Assembly: GCA_937872895.1 (NCBI GenBank)
Contig: CALMUP010000009.1
Span: forward strand, 186,001-250,000
Direction of reading: 5' to 3'
DNA length: 64,000 nucleotides
DNA from: an uncultured Verrucomicrobiota bacterium
GTDB lineage: Bacteria > Verrucomicrobiota > Kiritimatiellia > CAIVKH01
Numbering within the stretch: the first letter of the stretch is position 1; each line of letters opens with the position of its first letter. A program made the translations under genes and the position numbers. Positions 1-9,345 of this stretch are shown here, one piece after another. Below the pieces are notes generated by a model. The model worked only from the letters and a program-made list of their open reading frames with translations, searched no databases and had not been told where the DNA came from.

Positions 1-798
1 TTTCCCGGTGCCGTGGCTGCGCTGGTACGGCTGGCCGATATTGCCCGGGAGGAGCATGCCGGTGCGCTGGCGTGGCGTATGCAGCAGAAGATTCCCCGTC
101 GGGATCAACCGCTACCCTGGCGGGGTTGGTCCAAACGACCGGTCGCCGAGCAACGCCGCCGCTTGCGGGCCTGGCTGCAGGGCGGCGAGTCGCTCGTGCG
201 GGCGGTCGATTTCCGGCGCATCGAGGCGATCCGCCGCCTCGCTGCCGGTTTGGACCGGGCACCGGTGCGGATTGCCGGCGTGGGCTGGGTGGACCGCGAG
301 CGCGACCGGTTGATCGTGCGGAATACGATTGCACCGAAAGGGCCGGGCGCGTGGCCCGAGGTATCGTTGGCGGTTCCGGGAATGACCCGTGTGCCGGGTC
401 GGCCGTGGCAAATCCGGATTGAGGCAACGACCGGGTTTCGCAAGATCCGTGGTGCCGGCCTCGGCGTGCTCCCGGCCGAGGCCTATCTGGCCCGGCGTGC
501 GGGGGAGGGGGCGGCGTGGATCCTGCGCGCACGCCGACCTGGTGAACGGATCGCCCCGACCGGATTGGCGGGATCGGTCGCCCTCAAGGAGCTCTTCATC
601 AACCACAAGATCCCGGTGGCCGAGCGGGATGGGGTGCCGGTGCTGGTGATCGGGCCGGATGTGGCCTGGGTGGCCGGTTACCGGGTTGCCCGCCACCACG
701 CCGTCCCCGGGCCGGATGCTCCATCCTGGCATATCCGGATTGAACAAATCCCGATGGCCGAGGTCGTTAGCAACGGGAAACCCCACTCCGGACGATAG
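1..798 (+). CDS. tilS: tRNA(Ile)-lysidine synthetase, C-terminal part (cut by window edge)
   Basis: The reading frame is open from the first base, so the start and the N-terminal PP-loop ATPase domain lie outside the window. The visible 265 residues match the TilS C-terminal region: a stretch beginning RRPGERIAPTGLAGSVALKE, then INHKIPVAERD and a final VLVIGPDVAWVAGYRVA-type strand. TilS attaches lysine to C34 of the AUA-reading tRNA-Ile in the cytoplasm, which changes its codon and charging identity. The gene precedes ftsH, an order found in many bacteria (often with hpt between them, absent here). The identification rests on the C-terminal domain and this context. Confidence 0.8.
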   Translation, partial: FPGAVAALVRLADIAREEHAGALAWRMQQKIPRRDQPLPWRGWSKRPVAEQRRRLRAWLQGGESLVRAVDFRRIEAIRRLAAGLDRAPVRIAGVGWVDRERDRLIVRNTIAPKGPGAWPEVSLAVPGMTRVPGRPWQIRIEATTGFRKIRGAGLGVLPAEAYLARRAGEGAAWILRARRPGERIAPTGLAGSVALKELFINHKIPVAERDGVPVLVIGPDVAWVAGYRVARHHAVPGPDAPSWHIRIEQIPMAEVVSNGKPHSGR

Positions 799-821
799 TT
801 CGGTTCCAATGCCGTTTAGGG

Positions 822-850
822 TTGGTGCCTGCCCGATCGCGTGGTACATT
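822..850 (+). promoter_or_regulatory. Probable promoter of ftsH
   Basis: TTGGTG (822-827), a 17-base spacer, and TACATT (845-850) preceded by an extended TGG. Transcription would start near 857, giving a leader of about 45 bases. That leader has no clear Shine-Dalgarno sequence. Instead a small hairpin (CGTGG, CGG loop, CCACG, 884-896) sits just before the ATG. Read by eye; the start site is unmapped. Confidence 0.4.
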
Positions 851-900
851 TCCCCACTTAATCAAGATCACCCGGCCCGTCCGCGTGGCGGCCACGAACG

Positions 901-2901
901 ATGGATGTTATGGATTCCAAGGACAACAATCGGAATGATTCGGGATTTGGCGGAGCAAAGGCCCCCCTGCGCGGGTTGGCGGTCTGGTTCCTTCTGTTGG
1001 CGCTGTTCCTCACCACCTACCAGGTGTTCAAAAACGGGCAGGAGAAGGTCGAGGAGATTCCCTACAGCCCGAATTTCATCCAGATGATCGAGAACGGCGA
1101 GATCCGCAAGTGCCAGATCGTGCTCGAAGCCACGGGATTCCGCCACGTCAAAGGTGAACTGCTGGCGATGGACGAGATGGGGCGCCACAAGCAATTCCGG
1201 GTCAACGTGGCTGATACCGAGGAGTTGCAGAAGCTGCTGGTGGCCAAGGGCGTTCATTTCGACTTCACCACCCAGAACCCGTTTGTCATGCAGCTGCTTT
1301 CGAGCATCATCCCTTTCATCCTGATCCTCGGCCTGTTGTACTTCCTGTTCATCCGCCAGATGAAGGCGGCCGGCAAGGGTGCGATGAGTTTCGGCAAGAG
1401 CCGGGCCCGCCTGCTCACCCGCGGCAAGAACAAGATCATGTTCACCGACGTCGCGGGCATCGAGGAAGCCAAGGAGGAACTGCAGGAGATCGTCGACTTT
1501 CTCAAGGACCCGAAGAAATTCCAGAAGCTCGGTGGCCGAATCCCCAAGGGGGTGTTGCTGGTGGGGCCGCCCGGCACCGGCAAGACGCTGCTGGCCAAGG
1601 CCATCGCCGGCGAAGCCAACGTGCCGTTCTTCAGTATCAGCGGCTCCGATTTCGTCGAGATGTTTGTCGGTGTGGGTGCGTCGCGTGTCCGCGACATGTT
1701 CGAGCAGGGAAAGAAGAACGCGCCCTGCATCATCTTCATCGATGAGATCGATGCAGTCGGCCGCAGCCGGTTTACCGGTATTGGTGGCGGACACGACGAG
1801 CGCGAGCAGACCTTGAACGCGCTGCTGGTGGAGATGGATGGTTTCGATACCCAGGAGGGCATCATCCTGATTGCCGCGACCAACCGCCCCGACGTGCTCG
1901 ATAACGCATTGTTGCGCCCCGGCCGTTTCGATCGCCAGGTCTATGTCGACCTTCCCGGCCTCGAAGGACGCGAGCAGATCCTCAAGATCCATGTTAAAAA
2001 GATCAAACTTGGCCGTGATGCCGACCTGCGCCGCGTCGCCCGGGGCACCCCCGGGTTCTCCGGTGCGGATCTCGCCAACCTGGTCAATGAAGCAGCCTTG
2101 CTGGCCGCGCGCCGCGGCGGCGACTCGGTCGAACTGCCCGACCTCGAGGAAGCCCGCGACAAGGTGCGGTGGGGTCGCGAGCGGCGCAGCCGGATGATGG
2201 ACGACAAGGAGAAGTTGCTCACCGCCTACCACGAGGCCGGCCATGCCATCCTCATGGTGGAAATGGAGGAGTCCGAGCCGCTCCACAAGGTGACGATCAT
2301 CCCGCGCGGACAGTCGCTGGGCTCCACCATGCAGCTTCCGGTCAAGGATCAGTACACCCAGAGCCGCCGCAAACTGCTAAGCATGCTCGCCGTCTTCATG
2401 GGCGGTCGCGCCGCCGAGGAGATCGCCTGCAGCGACATCACCACCGGTGCCCAGAACGACATCATGCAGGCCACCCGCATTGCCCGCGCGATGGTGTGCG
2501 AGTGGGGCATGAGCGACATCCTCGGCCCGCAGGCCTTCGGTGCCAACCAGGATGTCGTGTTCATCGGCAAGGAAGTGGCCCGTCAGCAGGAAATGAGCGA
2601 GGAAACGGCCCGCAAGGTCGACGCCGAGGTCAGCCGCCTGATCAACGAATCCTATGACAAGGCCCGTTCGATCCTGATCGAACGGCGCGCCTGGCTGGAC
2701 CTGCTTGCCAAGGCGTTGATCGAATGGGAAACCCTCGACGGCGAGGAAGTCCTGGCCCTGTTCCGCGAAGGCAAGTTGAACAAGGTCAAGAAGTCCGACA
2801 CCCCGTCCGGACCGGATCAGGCCCCGGCCGAGCCGGCCGCGGCCCCGCCGCAGACCGAGCCCCTGATCGGGCCCGGCACGACGAATCCGTCGCCGGCTTG
2901 A
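901..2901 (+). CDS. ftsH: ATP-dependent zinc metalloprotease FtsH
   Basis: Membrane-anchored AAA+ protease that extracts and degrades damaged or regulatory membrane and cytosolic proteins. At 666 residues it has the usual FtsH length. Two N-terminal membrane segments (about 20-40 and 128-150) flank a periplasmic domain. The AAA+ module has a Walker A GPPGTGKT at 222-229, a Walker [12 protein letters not shown], and the second region of homology with RPGRFDRQ. The zinc protease motif HEAGH is at 444-448. The C-terminal tail is rich in Pro and Ala. The start is at the first ATG; ATG 910 is an alternative, and neither has a good ribosome site. It lies downstream of tilS, as in many bacteria. Confidence 0.97.
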   Translation: MDVMDSKDNNRNDSGFGGAKAPLRGLAVWFLLLALFLTTYQVFKNGQEKVEEIPYSPNFIQMIENGEIRKCQIVLEATGFRHVKGELLAMDEMGRHKQFRVNVADTEELQKLLVAKGVHFDFTTQNPFVMQLLSSIIPFILILGLLYFLFIRQMKAAGKGAMSFGKSRARLLTRGKNKIMFTDVAGIEEAKEELQEIVDFLKDPKKFQKLGGRIPKGVLLVGPPGTGKTLLAKAIAGEANVPFFSISGSDFVEMFVGVGASRVRDMFEQGKKNAPCIIFIDEIDAVGRSRFTGIGGGHDEREQTLNALLVEMDGFDTQEGIILIAATNRPDVLDNALLRPGRFDRQVYVDLPGLEGREQILKIHVKKIKLGRDADLRRVARGTPGFSGADLANLVNEAALLAARRGGDSVELPDLEEARDKVRWGRERRSRMMDDKEKLLTAYHEAGHAILMVEMEESEPLHKVTIIPRGQSLGSTMQLPVKDQYTQSRRKLLSMLAVFMGGRAAEEIACSDITTGAQNDIMQATRIARAMVCEWGMSDILGPQAFGANQDVVFIGKEVARQQEMSEETARKVDAEVSRLINESYDKARSILIERRAWLDLLAKALIEWETLDGEEVLALFREGKLNKVKKSDTPSGPDQAPAEPAAAPPQTEPLIGPGTTNPSPA

Positions 2902-2953
2902 CCGGCACCTGATCCACCCGCGGCCGGATGATCGGCCGCCCGGAGCCGATGCG

Positions 2954-3820
2954 ATGACACAGGCGGGGACATGGCAGGCGATGGGTCGCAACGTCCTGGT
3001 TCCCGGACGCACCGCGATCATGGGCATTCTCAATGTCACCCCCGACTCCTTTTCGGATGGCGGACGGTTCGTTGATCCCGATCAGGCCGTCGTCCGCGCC
3101 TTGGCCATGGTCGAGGAGGGCGCGGATATCATTGATGTCGGCGGCGAGTCCACCCGGCCCGGGGCCGATCCGGTCAGCATCGAGGAGGAGATCCGTCGCG
3201 TCGTTCCGGTCATTGCCCGGCTCTCGCACCAGTCCGATGTGCTGATTTCGGTCGACACGCGGAGGGCCCCGGTCGCTTGCAACGCGCTCGCCGCCGGTGC
3301 CCACATCGTCAACGATGTCTCCGGGCTGGGCCACGACCGGGAAATGGCCGCGGCGATCCGTGCGTTCGATGCCGGTTTGGTGCTGATGCACATGCAGGGC
3401 CAGCCGCGCACCATGCAGGACCAGCCACGCTACGAGGATGTGGTGGGCGAGGTCGGGTCGTTCCTGGCCGGGCAGGTGGCCCGGGCGATCGCCTCCGGCA
3501 TACCGGCCGAACGCATCGCCGTTGACCCCGGCATAGGTTTCGGCAAGACCCTCGACCACAACCTCGAGCTGCTGCGCGCCTTGCCGCAGCTCGCCGCCGC
3601 GACCGGACGTCCGCTGTTGCTCGGCGTCTCGCGCAAGCGGTGGATTGGCCAGATCACCGGCCGCGAGGTGGATGATCGCCTGGCCGGTTCGCTCGCCGCC
3701 CTCGCCTGGTGCATCCAGCAGGGCGCGCGCATAATTCGTGTGCACGATGTAAAGGAATCTTGCGATGCCGCCCGCTTGGTTGATAGGTTGAAGAGCACCG
3801 AGGGCATGGAATGTCGTTGA
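2954..3820 (+). CDS. folP: Dihydropteroate synthase
   Basis: Condenses p-aminobenzoate with dihydropterin pyrophosphate in folate synthesis, in the cytoplasm; this is the sulfonamide target. The 288-residue protein carries both family signatures: MGILNVTPDSFSDGG near the N-terminus (about 23-37) and IIDVGGESTRPGA (about 59-71). It also has the later VDPGIGFGKT and LLLGVSRKRWIG stretches that bind pterin and phosphate. The stop overlaps the cdaA start by 10 bases, so the two are probably translationally coupled. FolP also lies beside the c-di-AMP cyclase operon in some other bacteria. Confidence 0.95.
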   Translation: MTQAGTWQAMGRNVLVPGRTAIMGILNVTPDSFSDGGRFVDPDQAVVRALAMVEEGADIIDVGGESTRPGADPVSIEEEIRRVVPVIARLSHQSDVLISVDTRRAPVACNALAAGAHIVNDVSGLGHDREMAAAIRAFDAGLVLMHMQGQPRTMQDQPRYEDVVGEVGSFLAGQVARAIASGIPAERIAVDPGIGFGKTLDHNLELLRALPQLAAATGRPLLLGVSRKRWIGQITGREVDDRLAGSLAALAWCIQQGARIIRVHDVKESCDAARLVDRLKSTEGMECR

Positions 3821-4683
3821 TCCAAAGAATGGTGTGGCCGGGGTTTGACGGATTGCTGGAAATCCTGGTTCTCTCGGTCGCCTTTTACTACGTACTGCTG
3901 TTCATCCACGGCACCCGTGGTGTGCAGGTTCTTTCCGGTCTGGCCACGGTATTTATCGGCCTGGTCCTGCTGACCTACTTCTTCGAACTCAACACGCTGA
4001 ACTGGCTGCTGCAACGCGCCACCGTGTACATCGTGTTCGCGCTGCTGGTGATCTTCCAGCCGGAGATCCGCCGTGCGCTCGCCGAGCTTGGTCGACGGCA
4101 CCTGTTTGGTGGTCCTCTGATGGAACAGACCAGCGTGGACAACCTGGTCAGTGCCGCCACACGGTTGTCCGAGCAGAAGATCGGTGGACTTATCGCCGTC
4201 GAGCGCGATGTCGGAACGCGGGCCATCCAGGAAACCGGGGTGGCGATCGATTCCGAGGTTTCGCCCGAGTTGCTGGTCAACATCTTCTACCCGCGCACCC
4301 CGCTGCACGACGGCGGTGTGATCATCCAGAACAACCGGATCGTAGCCGCCGCTTGTGTCTTCCCGCTTTCAACCCGCGAGGAACCGAGCCGGACCCTGGG
4401 CACCCGTCACCGCGCCGCGATCGGCATCACCGAGGAAACCGACGCCATCGCCGTGGTCATCTCCGAGGAGACCGGATCCATCTCGGTGGCCTACCGCGGA
4501 CGCCTGCGCCGCGGGCTCGACGAAGACCGATTGCGCCGTGTGCTGACCTCGGTGCTCTTGCAGGAAAAGAAACATTCCTCACCCAGTTCGTCGCGCCTGG
4601 TGAAATGGCTCAACGCGATCAATCCGTTCACCCACCGGGAGGCGACCGCGACCCCAGCGCGGACGGATGAACATGGCAGCTGA
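3811..4683 (+). CDS. cdaA: Diadenylate cyclase, CdaA type (c-di-AMP synthase)
   Basis: Makes the second messenger c-di-AMP from two ATP. The 290-residue protein has about three N-terminal membrane helices (roughly residues 10-80), then a DAC domain. The DAC signatures are intact: DGG at 167-169 within TPLHDGGVII, and RHR at 199-201 within LGTRHRAAIG. A basic, Ser/Thr-rich tail follows. Layout and length match CdaA/DacA rather than DisA or CdaS. The start overlaps folP by 10 bases, and the end overlaps the YbbR-domain gene by 17 bases, which is the usual cdaA-cdaR pairing. A likely role is osmolyte and cell wall homeostasis, by analogy. Confidence 0.93.
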   Translation: MSLIQRMVWPGFDGLLEILVLSVAFYYVLLFIHGTRGVQVLSGLATVFIGLVLLTYFFELNTLNWLLQRATVYIVFALLVIFQPEIRRALAELGRRHLFGGPLMEQTSVDNLVSAATRLSEQKIGGLIAVERDVGTRAIQETGVAIDSEVSPELLVNIFYPRTPLHDGGVIIQNNRIVAAACVFPLSTREEPSRTLGTRHRAAIGITEETDAIAVVISEETGSISVAYRGRLRRGLDEDRLRRVLTSVLLQEKKHSSPSSSRLVKWLNAINPFTHREATATPARTDEHGS

Positions 4684-5629
4684 GCCGACCCCGTTCATGA
4701 AGCTGATCGGCCACCGGAAGGGCCTCAAGATCCTGGCCATCGCGCTGGCCACCGCGACGTGGTATTACATCCGCGAGCTGACCAGCTTCGAGGAAACCTT
4801 TACCGATATCCCCGTCGAAGTTCTGCTGCCTGATGGCTGGGCCATCCAGGAGCGATCCGTCAACAATGTCGAAGTCATGGTCCGCGGTTCCCAGGCCGAC
4901 ATCCGTGCCCTCAACAAGAGCCAGATCCGGGTCCAGGTCGATTTGCGCGATTACGCCAAAAAACCCCAGCCGGTGGTAAAGCTCGACCGTTCAAATGTCG
5001 CGCTGCCGCGCTCGGTACGCGCCATGTTCGTGGATCCGGGCGAGATTGCCATTACCCTCGACCGCGAAGTGGATAAAATCGTTCCGATCCGTGTGGACCA
5101 GTTGGGGCAACCGCCGGATGGATTTGACATAGAGTCCATCCAGGTCACTCCATCATCGGTCACCCTGCACGGTCCGGAGCGGCGTTTGGCGGCCGTGGAG
5201 TTCGTGCGCACGGTGCCCATCGACATGGAGGGTCGTATCCGGTCCTTTCAACTGAACCGTGCCCTGATGGCTCCGGGCGATAACTGGCAGGCGCGGATGG
5301 ACATCGACCGTGTCCGCGTCGAGTTCATCATTGTGGAGCGTGCCTCCCGCCAGGATTTCACCAATGTGCCCATTCGGGCCATGATGCCCCCTGGATCGTC
5401 CGCGAACGTCTCCTTTTTCCCGGCCACGGTGAACGTGTCGCTCAAGGGTCGAACTGACATGGTGAGCAACCTGTCCGCCCGCGCCCTGCATGCCTATGTG
5501 AATTGCACCGACCTCAAGCCCGGCACGACCGAATCGATGCCGGTTGAGGTTCCGATCGCTTCCGGCGTGAACATCATCGCGATTGATCCTCCCGCGGTTC
5601 GGGTCACCATCCGGGAACGTGCGCCATGA
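4667..5629 (+). CDS. YbbR-domain protein, CdaR-like regulator of CdaA
   Basis: 320 residues with one N-terminal membrane helix (about 20-37, ending in WYYIREL) followed by several YbbR-type beta-rich repeats. The repeats read as alternating segments such as TDIPVEVLLPDGW, IPIRVDQLGQPP and VPIRAMMPPGSS. In Firmicutes, CdaR is an extracytoplasmic YbbR protein that binds CdaA and modulates its activity. The 17-base overlap with cdaA supports the same partnership here. The YbbR domain is clear; the regulatory role is inferred from gene order. Confidence 0.8.
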   Translation: MNMAAEPTPFMKLIGHRKGLKILAIALATATWYYIRELTSFEETFTDIPVEVLLPDGWAIQERSVNNVEVMVRGSQADIRALNKSQIRVQVDLRDYAKKPQPVVKLDRSNVALPRSVRAMFVDPGEIAITLDREVDKIVPIRVDQLGQPPDGFDIESIQVTPSSVTLHGPERRLAAVEFVRTVPIDMEGRIRSFQLNRALMAPGDNWQARMDIDRVRVEFIIVERASRQDFTNVPIRAMMPPGSSANVSFFPATVNVSLKGRTDMVSNLSARALHAYVNCTDLKPGTTESMPVEVPIASGVNIIAIDPPAVRVTIRERAP

Positions 5630-6258
5630 TCCGTTCGCCGTATGGTCGCTGGTGGATTCTTTTTCTGGCGGGATGGTTTGGAATTGCCGCAACCTTGGCC
5701 GAGCGCAGCCCGGAGGAGCCCGCGCCTGAACCCGTGTTGAACGCCTTGCAGCGGGGCATGCTGGCCGAGATCAATGAGTTGATGCAGGAAGGCCGGTTGG
5801 CCGATGCCGACGCCCGGCTCGGCACGATCCTCGAACGCATGCCCGACTTTAACCAGGCCCGTCAACTCCATGCCGCCGTACTGATCTCCCTGAACCGGTA
5901 TGAACCCGCCATCGCCGAACTGGAGGAATTGCTGCGACGCCAGCCGGACGATCCCCGAGCCATGAACAACCTGGCCTGGATGCTGGCGACCTCGACCGAC
6001 CTGCAATTCCGTGACCCCGCCCGCGCCTTGCAGTTGGCGCAGGATGCGGTGCTGCTTGCCCCTTCGGATTTCCACATCTGGAGTACCCTCGCCGAGGCGC
6101 ACCGGGTCAACGCCAACTTCGAACAGGCGGTCAAAGCCATGATGCAGGCGATCGATCTGGCGGGTCGGCGAGGAGCTTCCGCCGAAACCCGGGAATCGTA
6201 CCGGCGGCAATTCGAGGTCATCCGCGAAGCCGCCGCCATCATGTCGCTGATCGAATGA
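5626..6258 (+). CDS. TPR-repeat protein, exported or membrane-anchored
   Basis: 210 residues. A hydrophobic N-terminus (about 9-24) looks like a signal peptide or anchor. It is followed by tetratricopeptide-like helices: ALQRGMLAEINELMQEGRLADA, YEPAIAELEELLRRQPDDPRAMNNLAW and FHIWSTLAEAHRVNANFEQA contain TPR-type spacing and Ala/Gly positions. No enzyme motif is visible. The start ATG overlaps the YbbR stop, and its own stop overlaps the YdjY-domain gene. It probably acts as an interaction scaffold at the cell envelope with the next two gene products. Its specific partner is unknown. Confidence 0.7.
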   Translation: MIRSPYGRWWILFLAGWFGIAATLAERSPEEPAPEPVLNALQRGMLAEINELMQEGRLADADARLGTILERMPDFNQARQLHAAVLISLNRYEPAIAELEELLRRQPDDPRAMNNLAWMLATSTDLQFRDPARALQLAQDAVLLAPSDFHIWSTLAEAHRVNANFEQAVKAMMQAIDLAGRRGASAETRESYRRQFEVIREAAAIMSLIE

Positions 6259-6917
6259 ACATGCGTGTGCGCAACGTATTCCTGCTGCTCGCCCTGGCCG
6301 CGCTGCCGGGTGGCTGCCGTCTGTTGCACCAGGCCGCGCCGGCCTTGCCTCCCCCTGATCCCAAGCCGCTTGGCTCCGTGATGATCGATGCCGGTCGCCG
6401 AGAAGTCCTCGTCACCGGCTTCGTCAACCAGGTCCAGGGTCCGGTGGAATTGCTGGCCTGTGGTCCGGGCGGCAAGACCCACGAGAGCGTCCTGGTGCTG
6501 ATGGTCGAGCCGCAGGATCTGCACCTGGCCCTCCTGTTGCTGGGCCTGCGGCATGGTCCGCCCATGCCCGGGGTGGGGATGGGTCCGCCGCTCGGGGATC
6601 CGGTACACCTCGAGGTGGTATGGGAGGAACAAGGTGAGCCCCGTGCCATCCCGGCCGCGATGCTGCTCCGCGATGTCCAAACCCGGCAACCGGTCAACCA
6701 CGGCGCATGGATCTTCAATGGTTCCATGATCGAGGGAGGGCGGCTGAAGGCTCTGGAGGAAGAGTCGCTCGTCACCACCTACTGGGATCCGTGGTCGTTG
6801 ATCAACATCGCCTCGGACATCGGGGCCGATGACGAACGCATCGTCGTAAATACCAATGCCGTACCGCCGCTACATCAGCCGGTAACCTTGGTGATCCGGC
6901 CGGGAGGTCGCCGGTGA
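6255..6917 (+). CDS. YdjY-domain lipoprotein
   Basis: 220 residues. The N-terminus is a lipoprotein signal with an LPGGC lipobox (Cys about 21). The CGPGGKTHESVLVL segment near residue 75 and the later PVNHGAWIFNGSM stretch match the YdjY domain, which has no known function and is frequent in Planctomycetes and Verrucomicrobia. It overlaps the TPR gene before it and the TIGR03790 gene after it by 4 bases each, so the three are probably translated together. I infer an envelope location from the signal and can offer no reaction. Confidence 0.7.
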   Translation: MNMRVRNVFLLLALAALPGGCRLLHQAAPALPPPDPKPLGSVMIDAGRREVLVTGFVNQVQGPVELLACGPGGKTHESVLVLMVEPQDLHLALLLLGLRHGPPMPGVGMGPPLGDPVHLEVVWEEQGEPRAIPAAMLLRDVQTRQPVNHGAWIFNGSMIEGGRLKALEEESLVTTYWDPWSLINIASDIGADDERIVVNTNAVPPLHQPVTLVIRPGGRR

Positions 6918-8491
6918 ATCGCCTGCCCGGGTTGTTCCTTGCCGTCCTGATGATCCCGTTGTTCGCCCGCGGCGCGACGTTGCAGGAGATCGATGCCCGC
7001 CAGACCGTCGTGCTGGCCAACGCCCGAGTTCCCGCCTCGGTGGAACTGGCCCGTTATTACATGGAACGGCGGGGCATACCGACCAATCACCTCTGTGTAC
7101 TCGATCTCCCGGACAGCGAGACCATGGCCCGCTGGTATTACGAGAATACCCTGCGCGCCCCGCTCCAGACCTTCCTGCGCGAGCGTGGCTTGATCGAGCA
7201 GATCCAGCGCGATCCTGGCCGCGTCGCGGAAAACCAGAACGGTTGGCGCACCGTGAGGGTCCAGTTCCGTTACCTCGTGCTGATGCCCGGCGTGCCGTTG
7301 CGCATCGCCGAGACCCGGCCCTTCCTGCTCACCAAACTTGCCCGCATCCTCGACGACCCCATGCAGCGCGATGGTGCCGCCGTGGACAGCGAATTGGCCC
7401 TCATGTTGTGGGATCAGTACGACCTCCGGGGCGTCGTCAGCAATCCGCATTACAACCTCATCACCTGGCCGCGCGGTGAGCGCCAGTTGCGGCCCGTCCT
7501 GATCACGGCCCGCCTCGATGGCCCATCACCGGAAACCGTACGCGGCATGATCGACAGCGCCCTGGCCGCCGAACGAACCGGCCTGCACGGCCGCGTGTAC
7601 ATCGATACCCGTTCCGTTCGCGATCCCAATTACGCCATCGGTGACTTCTGGATGCGCGAGGCCGCCGCGCGGTTGCACCGGCTTGGCCTCGAGGTCGTCG
7701 TTGACCGTCGTGAGGCGCTGTTCGGTCCGCACCACCCGATGGAGGATGCCGCCTTGTACCTCGGCTGGTACAACGAACACGTTTCCGGTCCGTTCGCCTC
7801 TCCCGCATTCCGGTTCCGCCCCGGGGCCATCGCCTATCACCTGCACTCCTTCAGTGCCCGGTCCGTGCAGGCCACCAACCGCTACTGGGCCGGTCCGTTG
7901 CTCGCGCGCGGTGCCGCCGCCGTCATGGGTGCGGTGGATGAACCCTACCTCGATTATACCCCCGATCTTCAGGTATTTACGGACCGACTCGCCACCGGCC
8001 ACTCGTTCGGCGAGAGCGCCTATTTCGCCCAACGTGCCCTGTCCTGGCAGATGACCGTGGTCGGTGATCCCCTCTACCGGCCATTCCTCTATGCGGGGGA
8101 CCAGGATCTCCGCGCCCTGATGGCCGATCCAGGCGTCGAGGCCGATTGGGAAATCATCCGCCGCATGAACCTCGTGTTGAACAACCAGCAGTTCAACCTC
8201 GCCATCGCCATTGGCCGTGAAGCGGTCGCCGGCGCCCGCCGCCCGCTGGTGCAGGAAAAACTGGCCGAGTTGTTTGCCAAGAATGAACTCTGGGACGACG
8301 CGATTCCCGCCTTCCGATCAGCACTCGAGGCCGCGGACAATGACCGGACCGCGATCCGCATCGCCCAACGGTTCCTCTGGTACCTTCGCGCCGCCAAACG
8401 GTTCGAGAAGGCCGACCGGATCGAGCAGGATGTGCGCCACCGCTGGCCGGACAGCCCGTTCCTGCCCGCGCTGACCGAGGACATGCCATGA
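6914..8491 (+). CDS. TIGR03790-family protein with C-terminal TPR-like region
   Basis: 525 residues with a signal peptide (about 1-21). The mature N-terminus contains the family hallmark: VVLANARVPASVELARYYMERRGIP, where nucleoside-like acidic and Asn residues are conserved. The later YLGWYNEHVSGPF and the GAAAVMGAVDEPYLDYTPD stretch are also typical. The last 130 residues form helical repeats resembling TPRs. TIGR03790 proteins have a scattered distribution in Verrucomicrobia, Planctomycetes, Acidobacteria and Cyanobacteria, and no proven function. The fold around Asn/His/Gly motifs resembles caspase-like or subtilase-like hydrolases only loosely, so I assign no activity. Confidence 0.7.
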   Translation: MNRLPGLFLAVLMIPLFARGATLQEIDARQTVVLANARVPASVELARYYMERRGIPTNHLCVLDLPDSETMARWYYENTLRAPLQTFLRERGLIEQIQRDPGRVAENQNGWRTVRVQFRYLVLMPGVPLRIAETRPFLLTKLARILDDPMQRDGAAVDSELALMLWDQYDLRGVVSNPHYNLITWPRGERQLRPVLITARLDGPSPETVRGMIDSALAAERTGLHGRVYIDTRSVRDPNYAIGDFWMREAAARLHRLGLEVVVDRREALFGPHHPMEDAALYLGWYNEHVSGPFASPAFRFRPGAIAYHLHSFSARSVQATNRYWAGPLLARGAAAVMGAVDEPYLDYTPDLQVFTDRLATGHSFGESAYFAQRALSWQMTVVGDPLYRPFLYAGDQDLRALMADPGVEADWEIIRRMNLVLNNQQFNLAIAIGREAVAGARRPLVQEKLAELFAKNELWDDAIPAFRSALEAADNDRTAIRIAQRFLWYLRAAKRFEKADRIEQDVRHRWPDSPFLPALTEDMP

Positions 8492-9345
8492 ACGACGCGA
8501 TCACCTGGTCGGACCTGCCGCCTGCGAACCCGCACCATGGCGCGGTCTGGATCGACAGCCATGTCCACCTCGACACCTTTGATCGCGCCGACGCCGTGGA
8601 CCTCCTGGTCGAACGCGCCAATGCCGCCGGTGTCCGCCAGATGGTCGCCATCGGAGGATCCGACGAAGCCAACGAACGCGCCCTCCGCCTGGCCCGCGCG
8701 TTCGCGGGATCCGTCTTCGCCGTCGCCGGGTTCGACCGCGACAAGGCAGGCACCGCCAACGACATCGCCGCCGTGCGCGCCATGGTCGCCGCCGCCCCCG
8801 ACCTCGTGGTCGGCATCGGCGAAAGCGGCCTCGACTACCACTATGAACCCGAGGCCGCCCCGCAACAGCGCGCCCTGTTCGCCCAGATGCTCGACCTCGC
8901 CGCCGAAACCGCCCGGCCCATCGTCGTGCACAGCCGCGAAGCCGACGACGATACCCTCGACCTGCTCCGCGCCTACGTGCGGAACTGGCCGGCCGACCCC
9001 GGACGTCCCGGCGTCCTGCACTGCTTTACCGGCACCTACGACTTCGCCCGCAAACTGCTCGATCTCGGCTTCCTCATCAGCTTCAGCGGCATCCTCACCT
9101 TCCGCAACGCCGACCCCCTCCGCGAATGCGCCCGGAAGCTGCCGCTCGACCGGATCCTCATCGAGACCGATGCCCCGTACCTCGCCCCGGTCCCGCACCG
9201 CGGCAAGACCAACGAACCGGGCTGGGTGGTCAAGGTCGCGGAGACGCTTGCTTCCACCCGAGGCGATGCGCTACACATTGTCGCTGAACAGACCACCGGA
9301 AACAGCCGGTTCCTGTTCCAGCTTCCAAAGGAAACGACGACATGA
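8488..9345 (+). CDS. TatD-family metal-dependent hydrolase (putative DNase)
   Basis: 285 residues of the TatD amidohydrolase-type TIM barrel. The metal-binding motif WIDSHVHLD lies near residues 21-29. GIGESGLDYHYE, VVHSREADDD, VLHCFTGT and LIETDAPYLAP follow in the family order. TatD enzymes are Mg-dependent 3'-5' exonucleases and deoxyribonucleases in the cytoplasm. The start overlaps the TIGR03790 gene by 4 bases and the end overlaps the ROK gene by 4, so it is embedded in the long operon. Substrate preference cannot be read from the sequence. Confidence 0.88.
   Translation: MNDAITWSDLPPANPHHGAVWIDSHVHLDTFDRADAVDLLVERANAAGVRQMVAIGGSDEANERALRLARAFAGSVFAVAGFDRDKAGTANDIAAVRAMVAAAPDLVVGIGESGLDYHYEPEAAPQQRALFAQMLDLAAETARPIVVHSREADDDTLDLLRAYVRNWPADPGRPGVLHCFTGTYDFARKLLDLGFLISFSGILTFRNADPLRECARKLPLDRILIETDAPYLAPVPHRGKTNEPGWVVKVAETLASTRGDALHIVAEQTTGNSRFLFQLPKETTT

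Noticed and set aside
868-2286. 472-codon minus-strand frame opposite ftsH
   Set aside because: Leu/Asp/His-rich antisense shadow; ftsH motifs are intact on the plus strand.
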